A stretch of DNA of 64,000 nucleotides from Lachnospiraceae bacterium (GTDB taxonomy: Bacteria > Bacillota > Clostridia > Lachnospirales > Lachnospiraceae). The position numbers were made by a program, and so were the translations under genes. The stretch is from assembly GCA_015258065.1 (NCBI GenBank), contig JABZIZ010000006.1:1-64000 (forward strand), given 5' to 3'. Below the pieces are notes generated by a model. That model saw only the letters and a program-made list of their open reading frames with translations. It searched no databases and had not been told where the DNA came from. Within the stretch, counting starts at the first letter, position 1. Each line of letters starts with the position of its first letter. Shown piece by piece: positions 8,776 to 17,419 of this stretch.

Positions 8776-10139
8776 AAAAACCAGAATTACTGATACCGGC
8801 GAGCAGTTTGGAAGTATTAAAAACGGCTGTTATTTACGGAGCGGATGCTGTCTACATCGGAGGCGAGGCTTTCAGCCTGCGTGCGAAGGCCAAGAACTTT
8901 AGTGCGGAAGAGATGAAGGAAGGAATTCGTTTTGCACATGCACACGGGGTCAGGGTGCATGTGACGGCGAATATTCTTGCGCACAATTCGGATCTGGAAG
9001 GAGCGGAGGCGTATTTTCAGGAGCTTCGCGAGTTGCGACCCGATGCGATTCTGGTGGCGGATCCGGGCATGTTTATGCTGGCGAAGGATATCTGTCCGGA
9101 AATTGATATTCATATTTCCACACAGGCAAATAACACGAATTATGAAACCTTTCGTTTTTGGCATGATCTGGGCGCCAAGCGCGTGGTGGCGGCCAGAGAA
9201 TTAAGTCTCCGGGAACTGAAGGAAATTCGTGAAAAAATACCATCCGATCTAGAACTCGAATGCTTTGTCCATGGCGCCATGTGCATCTCTTATTCAGGGC
9301 GTTGTCTTCTCTCCGCTTACATGACCGGCAGAAATGCCAACCTCGGGGCCTGTACCCACCCGTGTAGATGGCGGTATCGTCTCTATGAGGAGGAAGAGAA
9401 AACACCCCTCTCGAACGGGGGGGAAGACTTCTCTTCCCGTGACGAAGAAGGGGGAATTTCCTATGCGGTGGAAGAGGAGAGCAGGCCGGGGGAATACATG
9501 CCGGTCTTTGAAAATGAACGCGGGACTTATATTTTCAATTCCAAGGATCTGTGCATGATTGAGCATATCCCGGAACTGATCCAGGCCGGGGTGGACAGCT
9601 TGAAGATCGAAGGCCGGATGAAAACGGCTCTCTATGTGGCGACGGTCGCCAGAACATACCGCAAGGCAATCGATGACTTTTTGGAATCGGAGGAGAAATA
9701 CAGGCAAAATCTTCCCTGGTATAGAGATCAGATTGCGAGATGCACTTATCGCAGCTTTACCACAGGGTTCTATTTTGATTCCTGTGCGGAGGAGGCGCAA
9801 ATATACGACTCCAATACCTATGTGAACGATTATATTTATCTGGGCACCGTGGGCGGTGCAGCGGCCTGTGCGGAATCCGGGATGCCGCTGCAGGGTGAGA
9901 GAATCGGAAGCATTGTCTCCGTTGAACAGAGAAACAAATTCTGCAAGGGGGACCAAATCGAAATCATGAAACCGGACGGAAGCGATGTCATTGCACAGGT
10001 CTTGCACATCTACACCGAGGAGGGGGACGAACAGGAAAGTGCACCGCATCCGAAGCAGAAGCTTCGAATTGCTTTAACTAAAAAGGCGGAAGTCGGAGAT
10101 ATTTTACGCATGAAAGGCCCTTTGAAAAATGGAACCTGA
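8772..10139 (+). CDS. U32 family protein, TrhP-like tRNA uridine hydroxylation factor
   Basis: The 455-residue protein has the U32 signature (SGRCLLSAYMTGRNANLGAC, about residues 175-194, followed by THPCRW). U32 proteins of the TrhP group help hydroxylate uridine 34 of tRNA and coordinate an Fe-S cluster through conserved cysteines. The product is the substrate of TrmR, encoded just upstream with ATGA overlap, so the pair forms one wobble-modification unit. Bacillus has two consecutive genes (yrrN, yrrO); here there is one. An acidic insertion of about 40 residues follows the signature (around residues 205-245). Confidence 0.88.
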   Translation: MKKPELLIPASSLEVLKTAVIYGADAVYIGGEAFSLRAKAKNFSAEEMKEGIRFAHAHGVRVHVTANILAHNSDLEGAEAYFQELRELRPDAILVADPGMFMLAKDICPEIDIHISTQANNTNYETFRFWHDLGAKRVVAARELSLRELKEIREKIPSDLELECFVHGAMCISYSGRCLLSAYMTGRNANLGACTHPCRWRYRLYEEEEKTPLSNGGEDFSSRDEEGGISYAVEEESRPGEYMPVFENERGTYIFNSKDLCMIEHIPELIQAGVDSLKIEGRMKTALYVATVARTYRKAIDDFLESEEKYRQNLPWYRDQIARCTYRSFTTGFYFDSCAEEAQIYDSNTYVNDYIYLGTVGGAAACAESGMPLQGERIGSIVSVEQRNKFCKGDQIEIMKPDGSDVIAQVLHIYTEEGDEQESAPHPKQKLRIALTKKAEVGDILRMKGPLKNGT

Positions 10140-10178
10140 AGGAAATTTTCCGGAAATTTTTTTATTTCAAAAAAGTAC

Positions 10179-10207
10179 TTGCATTTTATTCGGATACCCT
10201 GTAAACT
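10179..10207 (+). promoter_or_regulatory. Promoter of the tRNA-Gln gene
   Basis: TTGCAT at 10179-10184 and TAAACT at 10202-10207 are separated by 17 bases. The predicted transcript start lies roughly 20 bases before the tRNA, as expected for a single tRNA gene. Confidence 0.65.
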
Positions 10208-10234
10208 AATTATTCGTTACAGCCTTATAGTTAA

Positions 10235-10307
10235 TGGGCTATCGCCAAGCGGTAAGGCAACGGACTCTGACTCCGTCATTTCGAAGGTTCGAATCCTTCT
10301 AGCCCAG
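10235..10307 (+). tRNA. tRNA-Gln (CTG)
   Basis: The acceptor arms TGGGCTA and TAGCCCA pair perfectly. The anticodon stem ACGGA/TCCGT holds the loop CTCTGAC with anticodon CTG. The T arm contains AAGGTTCGAATCCTT. It is a stand-alone gene with its own promoter and a terminator nine bases downstream. Confidence 0.95.
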
Positions 10308-10315
10308 AACGAATT

Positions 10316-10347
10316 AACCACAGAGCTCCGGCCCTGTGGTTTTTTAT
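10316..10347 (+). terminator. Terminator of tRNA-Gln
   Basis: The arms AACCACAG and CTGTGGTT form an eight-pair stem followed by a T run. It lies directly after the tRNA gene. Confidence 0.88.
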
Positions 10348-10459
10348 TTGGACGTATTCTTCAATCAGGTTCGTAGTCTCTTGACGGGGAGCTTCTTGCA
10401 TTCCGAAAACCTCGTACACGATAGAGCCACGAACACAGAGACAGAAAAGGAGAGGCAGC

Positions 10460-12460
10460 ATGAACCATTTGGACGAACAATCAATCAATGCACTGCGCGT
10501 ACTTTCTGCAGACGCGATCGAGAAGGCAAAATCCGGGCATCCGGGCCTGCCACTGGGCTGTGCACCGATGGCCTACGAGCTTTTTGCACATCAGATGAAG
10601 CATAATCCGGCGAGTCCCGACTGGTTCAACCGGGATCGGTTTATCCTCTCTGCGGGGCACGGTTCCATGCTGCTGTATTCCCTTTTATATCTTTTTGGTT
10701 ATGGAAAAGAGGGAAAGCCGGAACTAACGCTATCCGACCTTCAAAACTTCAGACAGCTTCATTCCAAGTGCGCGGGGCATCCGGAATACGGACATATCGC
10801 GGGCATTGAAGCCACCACAGGACCTCTGGGCGCAGGAATGGGAATGGCGGTCGGTATGGCCATTGCAGAGAAACATCTGGCAGCGGAATTTAACAAAGAA
10901 GGGTTTCCGGTCGTAGATCATTACACCTTCGCCATCGGCGGAGACGGTTGTATGATGGAGGGCATCTCCTCGGAAGCTTTTTCGTTAGCGGGAACGCTCA
11001 AGCTGTCCAAACTGATTATCCTGTATGATTCCAATCGCATTTCGATTGAGGGAACCACGGATTTGGCCTTTACGGAAAATGTACAGCTGCGGATGCAGGC
11101 CTTCGGATTTCAAACGCTTGAAGTGGAAGACGGCAATGATATTGATGCAATCGGGAAGGCAATCGAGGCTGCGAAGGCGGACAGGAAGCGTCCCTCTTTT
11201 ATCACCATCCATACGCAGATCGGTTACGGCTGCCCGGCGAAACAGGGCAAGGCAAGTGCGCATGGCGAACCGCTTGGGGCAGAAAATGTGGCGGCAATGA
11301 AGGAATTTCTGCATTGGGAGAATCAGGAACCCTTTGCAGTGCCGGAAGAAGTTTATGCGCACTACAGAGAGCTTTCGATGCAGCATCAGGCGGAGGAAGA
11401 CGCCTGGAAGCGCCTGTTAGAGGAATACGGAAAAAAATATCCGGCAGAAGCCGGAAGATTGCAGGAGTTTTTAGACAGGGACAATCAGGCGAAATTGGAT
11501 GCCATTCCCGATTTTTGGAAAAAAGGAGAAAAGCCGGAAGCGACCAGATCGATTTCCGGTCAGGTGATCCAGACCATAAAAGATGCGATTCCGACTCTGA
11601 TCGGAGGCAGCGCTGATCTGGCGCCCTCCAATAAAACACACATGGACGGAGTGACCGATTTCTCGGCGGAACATCCGGAGGGAAGGAACCTGCACTTCGG
11701 GGTGAGGGAGATGGCGATGAGCGCCATTGCAAACGGGATGCTGCTGCATGGCGGCTGTACCACGTATTGTGCGACCTTCTTTGTCTTTAGCGATTATACA
11801 AAGCCGATGGCAAGACTGGCTTCTATCATGGGGATTCCGCAGATCTTTGTTTTTACGCATGACTCGATCGGCGTAGGAGAGGACGGGCCCACCCACGAAC
11901 CGGTGGAACAGCTCGCCATGTTCCGCGCTATGCCCAATTTCCATGCCTATCGCCCCTGCGATGCAACCGAGGTGCAGGCAGCCTGGTACAGTGCGCTTAC
12001 CTCGCCTCACACACCGACGGCGATTATTTTGACAAGACAGAACTTGACGCCCATGGAAGGTTCATCCAAAGAGGCCCTGCGAGGCGGTTATATTCTGGAA
12101 GACTGTGAAGGACTTCCGCAGCTCATTCTGATTGCTTCGGGATCGGAAGTGGAGCTTGCCCATCAGGCGGCGCAGATTTTACAAAAAGAAGGCATCAAGG
12201 TGCGAGTGGTTTCCATGCCCTGTATGGACCTTTTCGAGGAACAGGAAGAGGCCTATCAGGAAAAAGTCCTTCCAAGAGAGGTCAAAAAAAGAGTCGCCAT
12301 CGAGGCGCTCTCTCCCCTCGGACTGGACCGTTACACAGGAATCGACGGGGCCACGATCGGCATGACAGGCTTTGGAGCCAGCGCGCCTTACAAGGAACTC
12401 TTCCCCTATTTCGGTTTCACTGCCGAACATATCGTGGAAGTGGCAAAAGGGATTTTATAA
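10460..12460 (+). CDS. tkt: Transketolase
   Basis: This thiamine-diphosphate enzyme moves two-carbon units between sugar phosphates in the pentose phosphate pathway. The 666-residue single chain has the N-terminal SGHPGLPLGCAPMAY signature, the ThDP/metal site GDGCMMEGISSEA with a following N, and the transketolase motif GEDGPTHEPVEQLA in the pyrimidine-binding domain. The ribosome site is AGGAGAGGCAGC just before the ATG. The gene is separated from the tRNA-Gln terminator by about 110 bases, in which I see no convincing promoter. Confidence 0.97.
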   Translation: MNHLDEQSINALRVLSADAIEKAKSGHPGLPLGCAPMAYELFAHQMKHNPASPDWFNRDRFILSAGHGSMLLYSLLYLFGYGKEGKPELTLSDLQNFRQLHSKCAGHPEYGHIAGIEATTGPLGAGMGMAVGMAIAEKHLAAEFNKEGFPVVDHYTFAIGGDGCMMEGISSEAFSLAGTLKLSKLIILYDSNRISIEGTTDLAFTENVQLRMQAFGFQTLEVEDGNDIDAIGKAIEAAKADRKRPSFITIHTQIGYGCPAKQGKASAHGEPLGAENVAAMKEFLHWENQEPFAVPEEVYAHYRELSMQHQAEEDAWKRLLEEYGKKYPAEAGRLQEFLDRDNQAKLDAIPDFWKKGEKPEATRSISGQVIQTIKDAIPTLIGGSADLAPSNKTHMDGVTDFSAEHPEGRNLHFGVREMAMSAIANGMLLHGGCTTYCATFFVFSDYTKPMARLASIMGIPQIFVFTHDSIGVGEDGPTHEPVEQLAMFRAMPNFHAYRPCDATEVQAAWYSALTSPHTPTAIILTRQNLTPMEGSSKEALRGGYILEDCEGLPQLILIASGSEVELAHQAAQILQKEGIKVRVVSMPCMDLFEEQEEAYQEKVLPREVKKRVAIEALSPLGLDRYTGIDGATIGMTGFGASAPYKELFPYFGFTAEHIVEVAKGIL

Positions 12461-12497
12461 GTGGTAATTTTTACCAAACAGAAGTGGACAAGGCAGT

Positions 12498-13262
12498 TTG
12501 ATCAATATGTATTTTTTTACATCCAGAATCAGATACAGCGAACTCGATCGAAACGGACATTTGAAGGTGGAGGCTCTCCTGAATTATTTTCAGGATTGCT
12601 CCACCTTTCAGTCGGAGGATTCGGGCTGCGGGATGCGATATCTTTCGAAGAAGCATCAGGCCTGGGTTCTCAACTCCTGGCAGATTGAGATCCGCCGCCT
12701 TCCGGCAATGGGGGAGAGAGTCAGAATCGGAACGATCCCCTATGACCTGCGGGGATATTTCGGCTACCGAAACTTTTTTATGGATACGGAAGAGGGCGAG
12801 CAGCTTGCGGTTGCCAATTCCCTCTGGACACTGATCGACATGAAAGAGACGAAGCCGGTTCGTGTCGGAGAGGAACAAAAAAAGGCCTATCCTCTGGGAG
12901 AAAAAATGCAGATGGAATATCTGCCACGGAAAATCAGGTTGCCGGAGGATGCGTCCGGTTTGCAGAGGAGGGAGGCCGCTCCGATCGTCGTTCGGGAATA
13001 TCATCTGGACACCAACGGGCATGTGAACAATGCGCAGTATGTGCACATGGCGTTCACCCGGCGAACAGAAGAGGAGGGGCACATACAGAGGCTGCGGGTA
13101 GAATACAAGGAGCAGGCGCATTTGGGCGATTTGATCTACCCGGAGATTTACGAGTGGAAGCAGGCGGATACACAGGCCACGGCACAGACGACCTTTCTGC
13201 GCGCAGAGGACGGAAGATGCTACTGCATCTGTGAAATGATAGATGGAGAAAAAAATGCTTGA
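12498..13262 (+). CDS. Acyl-ACP thioesterase (FatA type)
   Basis: This double-hotdog thioesterase releases fatty acids from acyl carrier protein. The 254-residue protein begins with the typical RIRYSELDRNGHLKVEALLNYFQDC. The second hotdog holds DTNGHVNNAQYVHMAF, in which N and H are the expected catalytic pair. The start is uncertain: TTG at 12498 has AAGG five bases upstream, while ATG at 12507 has no well-spaced ribosome site; the proteins differ by three residues. Its stop overlaps the next gene by eight bases. Confidence 0.88.
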   Translation: MINMYFFTSRIRYSELDRNGHLKVEALLNYFQDCSTFQSEDSGCGMRYLSKKHQAWVLNSWQIEIRRLPAMGERVRIGTIPYDLRGYFGYRNFFMDTEEGEQLAVANSLWTLIDMKETKPVRVGEEQKKAYPLGEKMQMEYLPRKIRLPEDASGLQRREAAPIVVREYHLDTNGHVNNAQYVHMAFTRRTEEEGHIQRLRVEYKEQAHLGDLIYPEIYEWKQADTQATAQTTFLRAEDGRCYCICEMIDGEKNA

Positions 13263-14106
13263 GGCGGGCACAGTCAGAAAACTAAAGATCATCAAGATCG
13301 TGGAGTTCGGAGTTTACCTCGCAGAGGAAGAGAAGGAGAAAGAGAAGGAGAAGGTTCTTTTACCGAAGAAACAGGTGCCTGAAGAGGCGAAGGTGGGAGA
13401 TTTTCTGGAAGTTTTTCTCTACAAGGATTCAGAGGACAGGCTGATTGCAACCACAGCAAGACCGAAGTTGCTTCTGCATGAGGTGGCGCTTCTGAGGGTC
13501 AAAGACACCTCCAGAATCGGCGCATTCATGGACTGGGGGCTGGAAAAAGATGTCCTTTTGCCCTTCCACGAACAGACCAAAAAGGTCAAGGCGGGGGATG
13601 AGGTGCTATGTGCACTTTATCTGGATAAATCCGGGCGGCTGGCCGTGACGATGAACGTGTATCCCTATCTGCGAAAGGACAGCCCTTATCATAAGGACGA
13701 TCGGGTAAGCGGCATCGTTTATGAGGACAGCGATAACTTCGGGCTGTTTGTGGCAGTGGACGACCTCTATTCTGCCCTGATTCCCAAAAATGAATTATAC
13801 GGAGAGGTTCGGATTGGAGACAGGGTCTCCTGCCGTGTGACCCGGGTAAGGGAAGACGGAAAACTTTCCCTGAGTCTTCGTGAAAAAGCCTATCTCCAGA
13901 TGAGCATTGATGCGGATCATCTGATGCGGTATCTGGAAGCCAACCGGGGAGAAATCCCCTTCACCGATAAGGCGGATCCGGCACTGATTCGGGAAAAGAT
14001 GCATATGAGCAAAAACGAGTTCAAAAAAGCGGTGGGCAATCTGCTAAAGGCAGGGAAGATACAGATCGGAAAAGACAAGATTGTTCAGGTAAAGAATGGA
14101 AAATAG
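13255..14106 (+). CDS. cvfB: CvfB-family S1 RNA-binding protein
   Basis: The 283-residue protein has the arrangement of CvfB: three S1-like domains (about residues 1-65, 70-135 and 145-210) and a C-terminal winged-helix domain with MSKNEFKKAVGNLLKAGKI. The first domain carries a short KEKEKEK insertion. CvfB affects virulence-factor expression in staphylococci, probably by binding RNA. I choose the ATG at 13255, six bases after TGGAG, over the ATG at 13243. The start overlaps the thioesterase stop, and a terminator follows at 14111. Confidence 0.88.
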   Translation: MLEAGTVRKLKIIKIVEFGVYLAEEEKEKEKEKVLLPKKQVPEEAKVGDFLEVFLYKDSEDRLIATTARPKLLLHEVALLRVKDTSRIGAFMDWGLEKDVLLPFHEQTKKVKAGDEVLCALYLDKSGRLAVTMNVYPYLRKDSPYHKDDRVSGIVYEDSDNFGLFVAVDDLYSALIPKNELYGEVRIGDRVSCRVTRVREDGKLSLSLREKAYLQMSIDADHLMRYLEANRGEIPFTDKADPALIREKMHMSKNEFKKAVGNLLKAGKIQIGKDKIVQVKNGK

Positions 14107-14110
14107 GAGG

Positions 14111-14141
14111 ATGCTCCTGCCTATTCGACAGGAGCATTTTT
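14111..14141 (+). terminator. Terminator after cvfB
   Basis: ATGCTCCTG and CAGGAGCAT form a perfect nine-pair stem followed by TTTTT. It lies between convergent cvfB and the yjfB-like gene. Confidence 0.87.
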
Positions 14142-14154
14142 CCCTGTCCGGAGG

Positions 14155-14343
14155 TCAGATACGGATATCAATGTTGCTTCCGATGTTCGGATTGACCATG
14201 TTTTCAGAGACGCCCTCCAGCATTTCAGAGAGAGCATTGCCGTTTTCCTGCTGCATGTCAAGGCTGTTCTTCAACATGGCGACGCCCCATTTGTCCTGTA
14301 CCTGAGATTTTGCAATGGACATGGATAAAGCTGCGATATTCAT
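14155..14343 (-). CDS. YjfB-like small protein (putative motility protein)
   Basis: The 62-residue product starts MNIAALSMSIAKSQVQ and ends NPNIGSNIDIRI, the typical ends of the YjfB family. That family is annotated as putatively motility-linked in Firmicutes without a firm biochemical role. The ribosome site AGGAGGTG lies eight bases before the ATG. No flagellar gene is seen in this window. The 200 bases up to the divergent PucR-type gene are AT-rich and must hold both promoters; I could not settle on exact hexamers. Confidence 0.82.
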   Translation of the reverse strand: MNIAALSMSIAKSQVQDKWGVAMLKNSLDMQQENGNALSEMLEGVSENMVNPNIGSNIDIRI

Positions 14344-14542
14344 AGGTCTTCACCTCCTATCGCTATTATCGGCAGAAAAAGGGCCCGGATGAATCCGCTT
14401 CCGTAAAGCATAGAGTAAATAACTAAAAAATATACAAAAAATATGCGGAAAATTGTAGTAATTTTTAACAAAATAAATTAAACTAATAGTAGTGTCTAAA
14501 GGATATGGAAAGAAGAAAGTTGGCGCAGAGAAAGTGTGAGGT

Positions 14543-15628
14543 ATGATTTCAAATCAGATTTTACAAAACACCATTGATACGCTGAAAGAAATTTCAAACC
14601 TGGAATTCAGTGTTCTGGATGAAGACGGCAAAGAGGTTGTTTCCACCGGGGCGATGCCGGATGAGGTGACAAAGATTGCAGCGGACTTCCTTCTGTCTCC
14701 GGCACAGGCACAGGAGATGAGGGGATTCCATTTCTTTAAAATATATGATGATCAGTTGCCCGAGTACGTCCTCATTACCAGTGCAGGGTCGGAAAACAAT
14801 TACCTCATCGGAAAGCTGGCAGCCGCTCAGATCCAGTCTCTCGTCGTTGCTTACAAGGAGCATTATGACAGAGACAATTTCATGAAAAATCTCCTTCTGG
14901 ACAATCTCCTCCTCGTCGATATTTTTAACCGGGCCAAAAAGTTGCACATCAAGTCGGACGAGAACCGTGTCGTCATGATGATTGTTTGTGACAACGAGCG
15001 CAGTTTCAACGTTCAGGAGACGGTGAAGAGTTGTGCGGGTTCCAGATCAGGCGACTTCGTGACGGAAGTGGACGCAGACAACATGATCCTCGTGAAGGAA
15101 GTCGGGGAAATGGACATGCCCGAAATCGTCGCAGATGCGGAACAGCTTGTGAAAAAGCTGGAAGCGGAAGGCATGAAGAATGTCCGACTGGCGATCGGTA
15201 CGGTTGTGCGGGATCTGAAGGATGTCAGCCGTTCCTACAAAGAAGCAAGGATGTCATTGGATGTCGGTAGAATCTTCTTCGAGGACAAGCAGGTCATCAG
15301 CTATGCAGAGCTGGGCATTGGAAGGCTGATTTATCAGTTGCCGATCCCTCTTTGCCTGATGTTTATCAAAGAGATCTTCGGCGGTAAAAAGCCGGATGAG
15401 TTCGATCAGGAGACTCTGGTCACCATCGAGAAATTTTTTGAAAATAATCTGAACGTGTCTGAGACATCAAGACAGCTGTTCATTCATCGGAATACGCTGG
15501 TCTATCGACTGGACAAGCTACAAAAAAGCACAGGTCTGGATTTGCGTGTGTTTGAAGATGCCATAACCTTCAAGATCGCCATGATGGTGGTGAAATACAT
15601 GCAGAATGTGGAGAAAACGGACTATTAA
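14543..15628 (+). CDS. PucR/CdaR-type transcriptional regulator
   Basis: The 361-residue protein ends with a helix-turn-helix of the PucR type (LNVSETSRQLFIHRNTLVYRLDKL near residues 305-330). Before this lies the GGDEF-like CdaR segment with KDVSRSYKEARMSLDVG. The N-terminus (residues 1-110) is a sensor-like domain without recognised ligand motif. The gene is two bases upstream of ftsE, so it is probably co-transcribed with the division genes and may control them or respond to a sugar-acid-like ligand. The ligand is unknown. Confidence 0.82.
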   Translation: MISNQILQNTIDTLKEISNLEFSVLDEDGKEVVSTGAMPDEVTKIAADFLLSPAQAQEMRGFHFFKIYDDQLPEYVLITSAGSENNYLIGKLAAAQIQSLVVAYKEHYDRDNFMKNLLLDNLLLVDIFNRAKKLHIKSDENRVVMMIVCDNERSFNVQETVKSCAGSRSGDFVTEVDADNMILVKEVGEMDMPEIVADAEQLVKKLEAEGMKNVRLAIGTVVRDLKDVSRSYKEARMSLDVGRIFFEDKQVISYAELGIGRLIYQLPIPLCLMFIKEIFGGKKPDEFDQETLVTIEKFFENNLNVSETSRQLFIHRNTLVYRLDKLQKSTGLDLRVFEDAITFKIAMMVVKYMQNVEKTDY

Positions 15629-15630
15629 AA

Positions 15631-16410
15631 ATGGAAGAAGCAAAAGAAGTTTTTGAAACAGAGAAGATCACCCCTCTCAGAGCAAGGAGAAGGAAGCACC
15701 GGGTAAGAAATGCACAGGATGAGATCATCACGTTAACCCATGTGACCAAGCGTTACCCAATTGGCGCACCGGCTCTGAAGGATGTCACTCTTCATGTCAA
15801 AAAAGGAGAATTTGTTTTTATCGTCGGAGACAGCGGATCGGGGAAATCGACCTTGATCAAGCTGCTCCTGCACGAACTTACGCCGTCAGAAGGGAATATC
15901 AGTGTTCTGGGATATGATCTGAATGCCATTAAGCGCAGAAACATTCCCAAATTTCGCAGGAAGTTGGGCATCGTCTTTCAGGACTTCCGTCTTTTGAAAG
16001 ATAGGAACGTCTATGAGAACGTGGCATTTGCCCAGAGGGTGGTGGATACCCCGCAGAGAGAAATCAGAAGCAATGTGACCAACATGCTGGCGATGGTGGG
16101 GCTGGCCTCCAAATACAAAAATCGTGTGACCCAGCTCTCCGGAGGAGAACAGCAGCGGGTGGCACTGGCGAGGGCTCTGGTCAACCGCCCGAATATTTTG
16201 CTTGCCGATGAGCCGACAGGAAACCTGGATCCCGGAAATTCCTGGGAAATCATGAAGTTAATGGAACAGATCAATGACAACGGGACGACCGTCCTGGTGG
16301 TTACCCACAACAGAGAAATCGTCAATGCCATGAAGAAGCGTGTCATTACGATGCGACAGGGGGTTGTGGTGGAAGATCAGGAAGAAGGACGGTATCGGAA
16401 TGAGGATTAG
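15631..16410 (+). CDS. ftsE: Cell-division ATP-binding protein FtsE
   Basis: FtsE is the ATPase of the FtsEX complex, which activates peptidoglycan hydrolases at the septum. Walker A is GDSGSGKST, the signature LSGGEQQRVALARAL, and Walker B ILLADEPTGNLDP. The Q-loop region has VFQDFRLLKDRNVYENVAFA, typical of FtsE. The 259 residues include a basic N-terminal extension of about 30 residues (RARRRKHRVR) not needed for the fold. Its stop overlaps ftsX by 11 bases. Confidence 0.94.
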   Translation: MEEAKEVFETEKITPLRARRRKHRVRNAQDEIITLTHVTKRYPIGAPALKDVTLHVKKGEFVFIVGDSGSGKSTLIKLLLHELTPSEGNISVLGYDLNAIKRRNIPKFRRKLGIVFQDFRLLKDRNVYENVAFAQRVVDTPQREIRSNVTNMLAMVGLASKYKNRVTQLSGGEQQRVALARALVNRPNILLADEPTGNLDPGNSWEIMKLMEQINDNGTTVLVVTHNREIVNAMKKRVITMRQGVVVEDQEEGRYRNED

Positions 16411-17296
16411 AACTTTTTTCTATACGATCGGACAAGGAATCAAAAGCCTTTTCAGAAACGGGTGGTATTCGATCGCATCGGTGGCGACGATTACCGCCTG
16501 CCTTTTTCTGTTCGGGATGTTTTATACCATCATCGTCAATTTCCAGCACATGGTGCGCTCCGCAGAGGAAGGGGTTTCTGTCACGGTATTCTTTAAAGAG
16601 GGAACGAGTGTGGACGAGATTCAGGTCCTTAAGGCGGAGGTGGAGAAAAGGCCGGAGGTAAGCAAGGTGGATTTCCAGACTGCGGATGAGGCCTGGGACA
16701 GCTTCAAGAAGCAATATTTGGGAGATTATGCGGGAGGCTTTCCTGACAACCCGTTGGAAGGCGATGACAATCTCCAGATTTATATGAAAAATGTGTCGCA
16801 ACAGGCGAACCTTGTGACCTATTTGGAATCGGTGAACATCGTCAGAGAGGTGAAGAGATCCGAAGTGACGGCAATGACGCTCAGTGCGGTGAATCGTTTG
16901 ATTACCCTGATTTCTGCTGGAGTAATTCTGGTTCTGCTTGGTGTTTCCATCTTCTTAATCAGCAATACCGTCACCATCGGCATTGAGATCAGAAGGAACG
17001 AAATCGAAATCATGAAGTACGTCGGTGCCGGCGATTTTATTGTGAGAGGGCCGTTTGTGATTGAGGGAATGCTGATCGGCCTGATCGGTTCGCTGATTCC
17101 GCTTGCCCTGATTTATGTCCTGTACGGTGAGGCAGTAGAATATTTTTCCAGCAAATTCTCGATTCTAAGCATGTTCCTGCAATTTTACAGTCCAGCAGTC
17201 ATCTTTCAGAAGCTGATGCCCATCACCCTGGGCGTCGGTGTTGGAATCGGAATTCTGGGCAGTCTATCCTCTGTCAGAAGGCACCTGAATGTCTGA
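16400..17296 (+). CDS. ftsX: Cell-division permease FtsX
   Basis: FtsX is the membrane partner of FtsE. The 298-residue protein has a first membrane segment (about 22-43), an extracellular domain of about 120 residues, and three C-terminal membrane segments. The N-terminus RIRTFFYTIGQGIKSLFRN is characteristic. I use the ATG at 16400, inside the end of ftsE, rather than the longer frame from 16340. The hydrolase it should regulate is encoded next, after a 120-base gap that contains a seven-pair hairpin (17361-17379) without a T run. Confidence 0.94.
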   Translation: MRIRTFFYTIGQGIKSLFRNGWYSIASVATITACLFLFGMFYTIIVNFQHMVRSAEEGVSVTVFFKEGTSVDEIQVLKAEVEKRPEVSKVDFQTADEAWDSFKKQYLGDYAGGFPDNPLEGDDNLQIYMKNVSQQANLVTYLESVNIVREVKRSEVTAMTLSAVNRLITLISAGVILVLLGVSIFLISNTVTIGIEIRRNEIEIMKYVGAGDFIVRGPFVIEGMLIGLIGSLIPLALIYVLYGEAVEYFSSKFSILSMFLQFYSPAVIFQKLMPITLGVGVGIGILGSLSSVRRHLNV

Positions 17297-17419
17297 TGGC
17301 GCCCTCAGGGTGTGAGTCGAATGCAGGGCCTTATGGTCTTGCATACCGGATGGGGATCGCATGTGCAGAGTTTGCACATCTAATGGAGAATGAATGGTTC
17401 ATTGAGAATGAAGGAAACG

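Noticed and set aside
12471..13295. 274-codon open frame on the minus strand
   Set aside because: It mirrors the acyl-ACP thioesterase, whose motifs are clear on the plus strand.
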